Of a stretch of DNA of 5,872 nucleotides, positions 1-5,872 are shown one piece after another (positions within the stretch are counted from its first letter, which is position 1; every line of letters starts with the position of its first letter). The position numbers were made by a program, and so were the translations under genes. The notes under the pieces are model-generated. The model saw only the letters and a program-made list of their open reading frames with translations, searched no databases and was not told the DNA's origin. The stretch is taken from NCBI GenBank assembly GCA_028701815.1, contig JAQVPY010000140.1:1-5872 (forward strand), given 5' to 3'. Source of the stretch: Bacteroidales bacterium (lineage in GTDB: Bacteria; Bacteroidota; Bacteroidia; Bacteroidales; BM520).

Positions 1-297
1 GATACGACTGGAATTCAAAACCTGTAACATCTGGTCTATTTGCTCGTCCCCCCCGTATTGTAGTATATCCTGCTGAATATTAACCTGTTCCGTAAGCAGC
101 GCCTTCGATATGGAATTACTCGACGAAGGAAACATAACCACGGTGGATTTATATTTAGGGGTGATAAAAAATGGGGAGGAAAAGGCTATCGACAACAGAA
201 TTGTTATCAGGGTCACACCAAGAAGCAGCCTTCTGTGCTTAAGGATCAATGACACCAAATACAACGATTCGAATTTTTTGTTCTCGTTAAACTTCAT
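1..297 (-). CDS. Wzz-like polysaccharide chain-length determinant, N-terminal part (runs off left edge)
   Basis: This reading frame opens with ATG at 297-295 and stays open for 99 codons to the window edge, so the C-terminal part is missing. The protein begins with a basic cytoplasmic head, then a hydrophobic segment at about residues 23-42 (RLLLGVTLITILLSIAF), followed by a PKYKSTVVMFP stretch. A membrane helix followed by a P-x-Y-x-S-x-x-V segment is the classic start of a Wzz/chain-length-determinant domain. The following part (SISKALL, QQDIL, DQMLQVLNSSRI) agrees with my memory of Bacteroides members of the family. Such inner-membrane proteins set the length of O-antigen or capsule chains; a longer Wzc/ExoP-type protein is possible because the end is not visible. 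The flippase gene lies 86 bp upstream on the same strand, which fits a shared polysaccharide role. No Shine-Dalgarno site is visible; the leader is AT-rich. Family assignment is fairly secure, the exact subtype is not. Confidence 0.82.
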   Translation of the reverse strand, partial: MKFNENKKFESLYLVSLILKHRRLLLGVTLITILLSIAFSSPFFITPKYKSTVVMFPSSSNSISKALLTEQVNIQQDILQYGGDEQIDQMLQVLNSSRI

Positions 298-383
298 TAT
301 TTCAAGTCAATAGTTTTTTTTTAAAAAGTTTGTAAAAGTACATAAAAAAGTGGAAATAATCGATTTTCTTATCAAATAATTCT
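298..383. other. Flippase to Wzz-like intergenic spacer
   Basis: This 86-bp spacer is very AT-rich, including a run of nine T on the plus strand. Besides the inverted repeat, it holds one near-match to the Bacteroidetes -7 element on the minus strand: TACTTTTA at 340-333, which differs from TAnnTTTG only at the last base. I see no TTG or TTTG at the usual distance upstream of it, so a separate promoter for the Wzz-like gene is only weakly supported. No RNA gene or small coding region is visible. Confidence 0.4.
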
Positions 384-398
384 TTATTCCACTTTTTT
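344..398 (-). terminator. Inverted repeat at the end of the flippase gene; possible terminator or attenuator
   Basis: The plus-strand arms are 344-355 (AAAAAAGTGGAA) and 387-398 (TTCCACTTTTTT), a perfect 12-bp inverted repeat. It extends one more pair outward (343 with 399) and, with one bulged A, about three pairs inward. The loop is about 31 nt and AT-rich. In the leftward transcript the stem starts within the last flippase codons and includes its stop (386-384), and the 3' arm ends in six U residues, as in an intrinsic terminator. The core is GC-poor (GTGG) and the loop long, so it would be a weak terminator. It could also be an attenuator or RNA-stability element between the two polysaccharide genes. 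The arms are seen directly; function is inferred. Confidence 0.45.
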
Positions 399-1862
399 AG
401 GTCTCAACAAGACGAGCATCTCTCTAATATTAAACATATTAAGAATAATAGCGAGCAGCACAGCTACGCACAATTGGAGCAGCATTTTCCAGTACCACGT
501 CCAAATATTCAGGCGGACGATCAGGGCACCGGAGACAAAAAGCAGGACAATAAACAGCAAAAAGGTCAGTATTGTTTTATTATCGGCGTTAAAGTGAAAA
601 ACTTTTTTTGTGACGAAGACCTGTGCGATAGAGACTGTCGACTGGGTAATAACGCCCGTTATGGCTGCACCTATCACTCCATATTTAGGAATAAGGATAA
701 AGTTCAATATAAGGTTAAGTGTCATACCGGCGGCAGCGATGATATTCAGGTATTTCAGGCTCCCGTTTGCCGTCAGCAGTGTCCCGAAGAGGTAACCGAA
801 CGACATGCCCGGTAGACAGAACATCAGGGTATTACAGGCTTTTGCAGAGATGTCCACATGTTCGGTATACATCACATTCATAATATCATACCCAAAAAAG
901 AGCCCCACCGAAGCAAAGGAAAAAGAGAAAACTGCGAGGAGATTAAACGCCACCTTAACAATACTTCTGACATCTTCTTTCTGTTTCAACATCCTCGAAA
1001 ATATTGGCAGCAGTAGCACCGCAAAGAGGTAGGCAAAATTATTCAGCGCTTCCAAAAGTCGGAAAGCATGGGCATAAATACCGGCCTGGATGTCGCCTTC
1101 ATTGCCTGGCAGCAGTTCGCTAAGCATCACGCTGTCCACGCGATTATAAAAAGCCATCAAGAGGGTAAGCACTGCAAATGGGAAACTTTTCTTTAAGATC
1201 AGGAAGAAGAACTTCTTATCGAATTTAAGTCGCTGAAACGAGGCGTTTTTCAACACGACACAGAAAGCGGTAATTGCGGTAAGCATATAGGCGGCAGTCT
1301 GCGCAAAGATAAACCATTCTATACGGAACTTCCCTGCGAAACATTTTGCATACAGCAAGATAAGACAGAATACTATCAACAGGAACCTGTCGAGAACAGA
1401 CAAAAAACTGTCGGTAACGAATTTAAGCTGTCCCGAAATATTCGACCTCAGATATAATATAAAGGAGAGGAGAAACTGATTAAATGCGAGGATGCCAAGG
1501 AGGGCAAACTGACGAGCTGAATAGCCGAGAACTGCCGCCACTGCAAAAGCGATCACAAAATATAACAGTCCTAAAAGGAGTCGGAGTGTTACTATGGGGG
1601 CGAAATGTTTTCGCAGAAGTTGCGGATTCTGGGCGATATGGCGATTATTGAAGTTCACAATCCCCATATCCAGAAAAATATTAATTACAAAGGTAAGGTT
1701 GTATATGGCGAAATATAATCCGTATTCCTCTGTGCCCACTACGTTCTGCACGTTTCTATCCACAAAAAAGATATAAAACGGCTTTATCAACAAATTCAGC
1801 AAAAGCAGCAGGATAAGATTAAGTACAAACTTTTTCTTCACATCTCGGAGATTAATTTGCAA
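384..1862 (-). CDS. Wzx-type polysaccharide flippase (MOP/MATE superfamily)
   Basis: The product (up to 492 aa) is an integral inner-membrane protein predicted to flip lipid-linked sugar units for O-antigen or capsule assembly. About 14 hydrophobic segments can be picked out, roughly at residues 12-33, 46-65, 89-112, 117-138, 157-174, 182-204, 224-245, 268-288, 300-324, 342-365, 370-391, 395-415, 429-450 and 455-475, matching the usual 12-14. Family-like motifs are VGTEEYGLYFA near 42-52, FYNRVDSVMLSELLP near 238-252, AGIYAHAFRL near 260-269, and LNFILIPKYGVIGAAITG near 386-403. The start is uncertain. No ATG is in frame before residue 66; candidates are TTG at 1862 (used here as the longest reading) and GTG at 1841-1839 (residue 8). 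The TTG overlaps a possible -7 promoter box, which would favour GTG. The Wzz-like gene follows and purD diverges. The sugar substrate cannot be told. Confidence 0.88.
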   Translation of the reverse strand: MQINLRDVKKKFVLNLILLLLLNLLIKPFYIFFVDRNVQNVVGTEEYGLYFAIYNLTFVINIFLDMGIVNFNNRHIAQNPQLLRKHFAPIVTLRLLLGLLYFVIAFAVAAVLGYSARQFALLGILAFNQFLLSFILYLRSNISGQLKFVTDSFLSVLDRFLLIVFCLILLYAKCFAGKFRIEWFIFAQTAAYMLTAITAFCVVLKNASFQRLKFDKKFFFLILKKSFPFAVLTLLMAFYNRVDSVMLSELLPGNEGDIQAGIYAHAFRLLEALNNFAYLFAVLLLPIFSRMLKQKEDVRSIVKVAFNLLAVFSFSFASVGLFFGYDIMNVMYTEHVDISAKACNTLMFCLPGMSFGYLFGTLLTANGSLKYLNIIAAAGMTLNLILNFILIPKYGVIGAAITGVITQSTVSIAQVFVTKKVFHFNADNKTILTFLLFIVLLFVSGALIVRLNIWTWYWKMLLQLCVAVLLAIILNMFNIREMLVLLRPKKVE

Positions 1863-1889
1863 AAATACATGTTTTTTTTAATATCTTTG
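1856..1889 (+). promoter_or_regulatory. Putative Bacteroidetes promoter for purD
   Basis: TATCTTTG at 1882-1889 is a full match to the Bacteroidetes -7 consensus TAnnTTTG. TTTG at 1856-1859 is a candidate -33 element. The spacing of 22 bp is slightly longer than the roughly 19-21 bp usual for this promoter class. Transcription would start near 1894-1896, only about 4-6 nt before the purD ATG at 1900, so the message would be nearly leaderless. The candidate -33 element abuts the minus-strand -7 box of the flippase gene. Motifs are seen; activity is inferred. Confidence 0.55.
1860..1867 (-). promoter_or_regulatory. Putative Bacteroidetes -7 box for the flippase gene
   Basis: Read on the minus strand, 1867-1860 is TATTTTTG, a full match to the Bacteroidetes sigma-ABfr -7 consensus TAnnTTTG. 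A clear -33 TTG is not present; the nearest candidate (CTG at 1892-1890) is about 22 bp upstream and off consensus. If active, transcription would begin around 1853-1856, downstream of the TTG at 1862 and about a dozen bases before the GTG at 1841. The match lies in an AT-rich stretch, so chance is possible. Confidence 0.42.
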
Positions 1890-1899
1890 CAGAAAAAAC

Positions 1900-3182
1900 A
1901 TGAACATACTTCTCATCGGTTCCGGCGGTCGCGAACATGCCATCGCCCACAAGATATCACAAAGCAGACTGCTCGAGAGATTATATATAGCCCCGGGCAA
2001 CGGAGGCACAGCCGTCGAAGGCGAAAATGTTCCTCTGAATATAATGGATTTTAATCAGATCAACGACTTTGTTGCTGATAAAGAAATTGACATGTCGTCG
2101 TCGGTCCTGAAGGTCCTCTTGCAGAAGGCATCACCGACTTTTTAAAGACACACGCGAAAAATAATAAGCTTAGGATAATAGGTCCATCTAAAGATGGTGC
2201 CCTCCTCGAAAGTAGCAAGGATTTTTCCAAGAGATATATGCTAAAATATGGCATACCGACAGCCGGATACAGTTCGTTTACTAAAGACTCTTTAGACGAC
2301 GGGTATGCATTTATTGACACATTGCCTTCACCTTATGTACTAAAAGCAGATGGATTAGCAGCCGGCAAAGGTGTATTAATCATCGAAGACAAAGAAGAGG
2401 CTAAGCGGCAGCTTAAAGAGATGCTCGTGGAAGAAAAATTCGGTACTTCGAGTGACACGGTAGTCATTGAAGAATATCTTAAGGGGATAGAGCTTTCTGT
2501 ATTCATATTAACAGATGGCAAAGAATATCTAATACTTCCTGAAGCGAAGGATTATAAGCGCATAGGCGAACATGACACCGGTCCCAACACCGGCGGTATG
2601 GGTTCGGTGTCACCGGTACCTTTTGCAGATGCGGCCTTCATGAAAAAAGTTGAAGACAGAATCATAAAACCTACTGTTAAGGGTTTAGCCGAAGAGCATA
2701 TAGATTACACGGGTTTCATCTTTATTGGGCTGATGAACTGCAACGGAGACCCTTATGTGATAGAATACAACTGTCGCATGGGCGACCCGGAAACGGAGTC
2801 GGTATTTCCGAGAATCAACAGCGACATACTTGATGTCTTCAATAAAGTCTGTGACGGCAAGATTGCTTCTATTGCTTTGGACATCAATCCTGCCACTGCC
2901 GCTACTGTGATGTTAGTCTCAGAAGGCTATCCCGGCAAATACGACAAGGGCATGGCAATATCAATCAAGGCCGATAAAAACGCCATCATTTACCATGCAG
3001 GAACAAAAATTAACGATGACGCTGTGCTCGTAGCAAACGGCGGCAGGGTGATTGCAGCCACCGCTTTCGGAGACTCCGTCAGTGACGCTTTCAACAACGC
3101 ATACAAAGTTGCCGGAAGCATCATCTTCGATAAAAAATATTACAGGCGCGACCTCGGACAAGATCTGACAAAAAAATGTTAG
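1900..3182 (+). CDS. purD: Phosphoribosylamine--glycine ligase (GAR synthetase), interrupted by a 1-nt frameshift
   Basis: PurD joins glycine to phosphoribosylamine using ATP, the second step of de novo purine synthesis in the cytoplasm. The first frame (1900-2145) starts MNILLIGSGGREHAIAHK, the typical N-terminal motif. At about 2094 the frame breaks and the similarity continues one base out of register. Adding one G (ATG-GTC-GTC-GTC-GGT) gives the expected M-VVVGPEGPLAEGI and an unbroken 427-residue protein, normal for the family (about 420-430). Restored-numbering motifs are YVLKADGLAAGKGV (146-159, ATP-grasp nucleotide binding), HDTGPNTGGMG (225-235), EYNCRMGDPETE (289-300, with E289 and N291 the likely metal ligands) and VANGGRVIAATAFGDS in the C-terminal domain. 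No other lesion is visible. ATG at 2238 could restart translation but would yield only the ATP-grasp and C-terminal parts. The stop overlaps the next gene. Identity is certain; whether the break is biological is not. Confidence 0.95.
2092..2097 (+). other. Frameshift site in purD (one G missing)
   Basis: The sequence reads ATGTCGTCGTCGGTCC where ATGGTCGTCGTCGGTCC would keep the family's VVVGPE motif in frame. After the break the first frame runs on through 16 wrong codons to TAA at 2143-2145. The site sits beside a short TCG repeat, and a GG pair reduced to G is the simplest explanation. I see no slippery heptamer that would support programmed -1 frameshifting. Confidence 0.9.
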
Positions 3183-4132
3183 TAAGGTTTTTTAGAAACA
3201 CATATCCGTCAAATATAGCAGTATTATTGGTGCTGGCAACAATATTTCAGCTACCGTGCTTTCTGTCTCCGTCATTTATCACGTCAGACACGGTTACCCC
3301 TATTGTTGAGCTCATTTCCGCTCTTGCCGACATTTCTCCGATAATATCCACCATTTTATTATTCGGCTGTTTTCTAATATGTATCCTTACCGTCAGCAAA
3401 ATAAACAAAGACAACATTCTGATATCCAAGACATCTCTCGTACCGCCGGCAGTATTCGCCGTGTTGATGGGATTTACGACCAACAACCCTATCATAATTG
3501 CCGACATGCTGATTCTCTTCAGCATCCAAAAGTTACTTGACATAGACACAGCGAACTCAGATGTTGAAGTCGACTTCCTCGGCGCGGGATTTCTTACAAG
3601 TCTCGCTCTGCTCACAGACTTCAACGCGATGATGTTTTTACTGCTTTTGGTTCTCTCAATCTTCATCACAAGATCTTTCAGAATCAGATATATCATTATC
3701 ATGATTTTAGGATTTATCCTTCCGATACTCATCTGGATATTCTTCCTATACGTCCGCAACGACTTATCGTCTGCACTGTCACTTGTCACCGCGATGAACT
3801 TCGACTTCGGATATTTCTATACAAATCTCTCAGTCACTCAAATCATATTCGTATGTATGATAGCAGTTATTGCTATCGTCTCCGTTTTATATACGTTGCT
3901 GCGGCTGGGCAAATTCAACATCTCAATGCGGTCAAAATACACCTTTCTGGTGATTACGACTGTCATCTCCGTAATCTTGGCCATATCCACAGATTCACCG
4001 CTGACATACATCTATTTGTCGATGCCCGCCCTGTCATTTCTTTTAGCTTACATGCTTACGAATATACGTAATATATGGGCTGAAATAATCTATACTCTTG
4101 TCGCCTTAGTGCCGCTATTGTTAATTTTTTAA
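3176..4132 (+). CDS. DUF6427-like polytopic membrane protein
   Basis: This 318-residue protein is an inner-membrane protein of unknown function. It begins MLVRFFRNTYPSN, followed by about nine or ten hydrophobic segments, roughly at residues 12-32, 55-74, 86-99, 104-120, 134-150, 153-165, 170-192, 220-243, 255-272, 277-295 and 300-317. The RFFR start, the LLTDFNAMMFLLLLVLSIFI segment and the ending with MPALSFLLAYMLTNIRNIW-AEI resemble the Bacteroidetes family I know as DUF6427; that name is from memory and not checked. No catalytic motif is recognisable. The start ATG at 3176 lies in the last codons of purD, a 7-nt overlap (ATGTTAG), and follows a run of A residues, so translation is probably coupled to purD. 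rnhB starts 10 nt after its stop. The gene is rich in Ile, Leu and Ser, with few charges outside short loops. Membrane location is secure; role is unknown. Confidence 0.8.
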   Translation: MLVRFFRNTYPSNIAVLLVLATIFQLPCFLSPSFITSDTVTPIVELISALADISPIISTILLFGCFLICILTVSKINKDNILISKTSLVPPAVFAVLMGFTTNNPIIIADMLILFSIQKLLDIDTANSDVEVDFLGAGFLTSLALLTDFNAMMFLLLLVLSIFITRSFRIRYIIIMILGFILPILIWIFFLYVRNDLSSALSLVTAMNFDFGYFYTNLSVTQIIFVCMIAVIAIVSVLYTLLRLGKFNISMRSKYTFLVITTVISVILAISTDSPLTYIYLSMPALSFLLAYMLTNIRNIWAEIIYTLVALVPLLLIF

Positions 4133-4142
4133 TCGCCCCACA

Positions 4143-4739
4143 ATGTTAAAGAGCACCTTTGAAGATTTTACGACTGTTGCAGGATGTGATGAAGCAGGTC
4201 GCGGCTGCCTCGCCGGCCCCGTCTGTGCCGCTGCAGTCATTTTGCCTCGCGGGCTCAACATCGACCATTTAAACGATTCCAAACAGCTGTCGGAAAAACA
4301 GAGATATCTTCTTCGCGACACTATCTTAAAAGAATCCCTCGACTATGCCGTTGCTTTTGTCGACAACGAAGAAATCGACCGCATTAATATACTAAACGCT
4401 TCAATCCTCGCCATGCACCGCGCATTAGATGCGATAAAGAGACTTGTCCCCGAGTTTATCCTCGTCGACGGGAATAAATTCAAACAATATAGAGACATCA
4501 ACCATCTGTGTGTTGTTAAAGGAGACGCCACTTATGCATGTATCGCGGGTGCATCGATTCTTGCCAAGACATATAGAGACGACCTCATGGTCGATTTATC
4601 TAAAAATTATCCGGAATATCTTTGGGAGCAGAATAAAGGCTACCCTACTGCCGCTCATGCCGCAGCAATACTAAAATACGGATTTTCGCCGTTTCATAGA
4701 AAAACGTTTGCTGTACCGACACAAACAAAATTATTTTAA
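4143..4739 (+). CDS. rnhB: Ribonuclease HII
   Basis: RNase HII cuts the RNA strand of RNA-DNA hybrids and nicks at single ribonucleotides misinserted in DNA, starting ribonucleotide excision repair in the cytoplasm. The 198-residue length is normal. All features of the family are visible: GCDEAGRGCLAGPV at residues 14-27 with catalytic D16 and E17 and the GRG motif (19-21) that recognises the RNA-DNA junction, LNDSKQLSEKQR (43-54), LVDGNK with the third acid D109, ASILAKTYRD with the fourth acid D146, and NKGYPTAAH (164-172) with the conserved tyrosine Y167. The likely start is ATG at 4143, which places the DEAGRG motif at the expected distance from the N-terminus. No Shine-Dalgarno site is visible. 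It lies 10 nt after the membrane protein gene and 2 nt before the next gene, so it is most likely part of the purD transcript. No residue appears to be missing; the enzyme should be active. Confidence 0.97.
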   Translation: MLKSTFEDFTTVAGCDEAGRGCLAGPVCAAAVILPRGLNIDHLNDSKQLSEKQRYLLRDTILKESLDYAVAFVDNEEIDRINILNASILAMHRALDAIKRLVPEFILVDGNKFKQYRDINHLCVVKGDATYACIAGASILAKTYRDDLMVDLSKNYPEYLWEQNKGYPTAAHAAAILKYGFSPFHRKTFAVPTQTKLF

Positions 4740-4741
4740 AG

Positions 4742-5872
4742 ATGAAAACAAAAAGGATACAAATTGTAATGACAGCGGCTTTGTCCCTGATCGCTTTAGT
4801 TAGCGTTATTGCTGTATTATACGACATTTCTGAAAGAAACAAACAAAATGAAATAATATATCATCTGTTATCCAACGACACTAAATATGTAATGGAGTCA
4901 TCTTCTCTCGCCACTCTTTCGGATATAATCCTCTCTGACGTATGCAACAATTTTACCGCAGATAATATAAAAGGTATTCAAGAGATAAAAAGCACTCTGA
5001 ACATATTGTGCAACGACAGTTCATACTATGAAAGAGTGAAAGACTGCAAATCGTATCTCGCAGTATATAACTCCGGGAGGTGGGTCGTATTAATCAAAAC
5101 TGACATAAAAGTTCCCTCTCAGGTAAAATTCGCTACCGGCAACGAATATAAATATGTATATATTGCTTCCGAGAAGTTCGAGCGTCCCTCGATTATTGAG
5201 ATGAACAGGGCTGAAAAAGAGGCTGTCGTCATATCAGCCAACAACACCTCACAATTTCACATCTATGAACTTACGCGTGCTAACGACAGGGAGCGATGGA
5301 TCTGTCACGATTTTTATTTCAACGGCGGACAAATTGAGATACTATCATTTTACAATCATGCCGACAACATAGGAGACAACATAACAAAGAACCCCTCTCC
5401 ACTGATAAACTCCTGCAAAGAGAATATGCTTTCATACAGATACACTTACTCCGACGGCAAGGCAGTGAGCAGACTCGTTTATGCCGCTTCTACTGCAGTA
5501 ATAGCCGTTGCACCGCAAGATGAGACAGCCGCAAAAGCAGAAGAGCCCGCGCCGCGAGTTGAAGAGCCCGCTGTTACAGCACTTCCCGAAATCAAAAAAG
5601 ACCCGTCCGCCCTATTTTATACATCCAACATCATCTCACACGGGCCATTTTTCGTTAATAATCACACGAACAAACAGGGCAACATCATTTTGCAAGACAA
5701 TAAAAACAACATTTATTATCTGAATACCGACGGAAAACAAAAATGGCAGTTTAATGCCGACGCACAAATTATCGGCGACGTCACTATCGTCGACTTATAT
5801 AAAAACAACAAGACACAATATCTCTTCAACACAAAGACGCGACTTTACGTACTTGACATCAACGGCAACCAT
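4742..5872 (+). CDS. Membrane-anchored protein with a propeller-like C-terminal region, partial (runs off right edge)
   Basis: The frame starts at ATG 4742, two bases after the rnhB stop, and is open for 377 codons to the window end. Residues 1-5 are basic (KTKR) and residues 6-27 hydrophobic (IVMTAALSLIALVSVIAVLY), giving a signal anchor; there is no lipobox cysteine, so most of the protein should lie in the periplasm. Residues 28-255 form a domain I do not recognise. A Pro-Ala-Glu linker follows (about 257-288) with a two-copy EEPA repeat. From about residue 300, GNIILQDNKNNIYYLNTDGKQKW and QYLFNTKTRLYVLDINGN look like consecutive blades of a PQQ/WD-like beta-propeller, each with a strand-turn-strand ending in D-x-x-G-x or N-T-K. 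I recall similar proteins beside rnhB in Bacteroidales, but cannot verify this here. The function is unknown; a scaffold or envelope role is only a guess. Confidence 0.8.
   Translation, partial: MKTKRIQIVMTAALSLIALVSVIAVLYDISERNKQNEIIYHLLSNDTKYVMESSSLATLSDIILSDVCNNFTADNIKGIQEIKSTLNILCNDSSYYERVKDCKSYLAVYNSGRWVVLIKTDIKVPSQVKFATGNEYKYVYIASEKFERPSIIEMNRAEKEAVVISANNTSQFHIYELTRANDRERWICHDFYFNGGQIEILSFYNHADNIGDNITKNPSPLINSCKENMLSYRYTYSDGKAVSRLVYAASTAVIAVAPQDETAAKAEEPAPRVEEPAVTALPEIKKDPSALFYTSNIISHGPFFVNNHTNKQGNIILQDNKNNIYYLNTDGKQKWQFNADAQIIGDVTIVDLYKNNKTQYLFNTKTRLYVLDINGNH
5540..5571 (+). repeat. Two-copy GAAGAGCCCGC repeat coding for a Pro-Ala-Glu linker
   Basis: The 11-mer GAAGAGCCCGC occurs at 5540-5550 and again at 5561-5571, a 21-bp (seven-codon) period that encodes EEPAPRV followed by EEPAVTA. 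It sits in the low-complexity linker of the anchored protein, so it most likely reflects in-frame duplication in a flexible spacer, not a binding site. Confidence 0.6.

Noticed and set aside
110..313. 67-codon plus-strand open frame at the left end
   Set aside because: It is antisense to the Wzz-like gene, whose minus-strand translation has a clear membrane helix and family-like motifs.
333..340. Separate promoter for the Wzz-like gene (TACTTTTA on the minus strand)
   Set aside because: It misses the final G of TAnnTTTG and has no TTG at the right distance upstream, in a very AT-rich spacer where such matches are expected by chance.
474..815. 113-codon plus-strand open frame inside the flippase gene
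   Set aside because: It is antisense to the conserved flippase; its composition (many Gln, Asp, Cys, Arg) and lack of motifs fit a shadow frame.
2092..2106. Programmed ribosomal frameshift in purD
   Set aside because: The change needed is -1, but there is no X-XXY-YYZ slippery site and re-pairing on the TCG/GTC repeat would be poor. purD is not known to use recoding.
3247..3789. 180-codon open frame on the minus strand opposite the DUF6427-like gene
   Set aside because: It lies wholly antisense to a well-supported membrane protein gene, is rich in Ser/Arg/Met as expected from reverse-reading hydrophobic codons, and shows no domain-like pattern.
5508..5723. 71-codon plus-strand frame near the right end
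   Set aside because: It overlaps the long open frame from 4742 in another register, and its Lys/Arg/Pro/Ser-rich content looks like a shadow.
1..5872. Mobile element, CRISPR array, phage or defence genes
   Set aside because: No transposase, integrase, terminal repeats, regularly spaced repeats or toxin/nuclease cluster was seen; every long stretch is explained by ordinary genes.

Overview
The window looks like chromosomal DNA from a member of the Bacteroidota, most likely the order Bacteroidales. The grounds are AT-leaning coding DNA, A-rich leaders instead of clear Shine-Dalgarno sites, matches to the Bacteroidetes -7 promoter element TAnnTTTG, and protein families typical of that phylum (a Bacteroides-type Wzx flippase, a Wzz-like protein, and a DUF6427-like membrane protein). 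I cannot name genus or species from sequence alone.

Layout. The left third reads leftward (minus strand). It holds a Wzx/MATE-type polysaccharide flippase (about 384-1862) and, downstream of it, the N-terminal 99 residues of a Wzz-like chain-length determinant (1-297, running off the left edge). Both belong to surface polysaccharide assembly. The 86-bp gap between them holds a 12-13 bp inverted repeat whose outer arm overlaps the end of the flippase gene. A 37-bp divergent gap (1863-1899) separates this from a rightward, tightly packed gene row: purD (1900-3182), a DUF6427-like membrane protein (3176-4132), rnhB (4143-4739) and a membrane-anchored protein with the start of a repeat/propeller-like C-terminal domain (4742 to the right edge). 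The junctions are a 7-nt overlap, 10 nt and 2 nt, so a single operon is likely.

What stands out. purD is broken by a single missing G near 2094. Adding one base restores an intact 427-residue GAR synthetase with every family motif, so this is either a sequencing/assembly error or a very recent mutation. The divergent gap carries two Bacteroidetes-type -7 boxes, one per strand, only 14 bp apart, so the two promoters would overlap. If real, the purD message would have a leader of only a few bases, and the longest reading of the flippase gene (TTG start) would begin inside its own promoter.

I found no tRNA, rRNA, CRISPR array, insertion sequence, phage gene or defence system. Apart from the two short gaps, the window is entirely coding. 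I see no convincing undescribed system; the least understood parts are the DUF6427-like protein and the anchored protein after rnhB.
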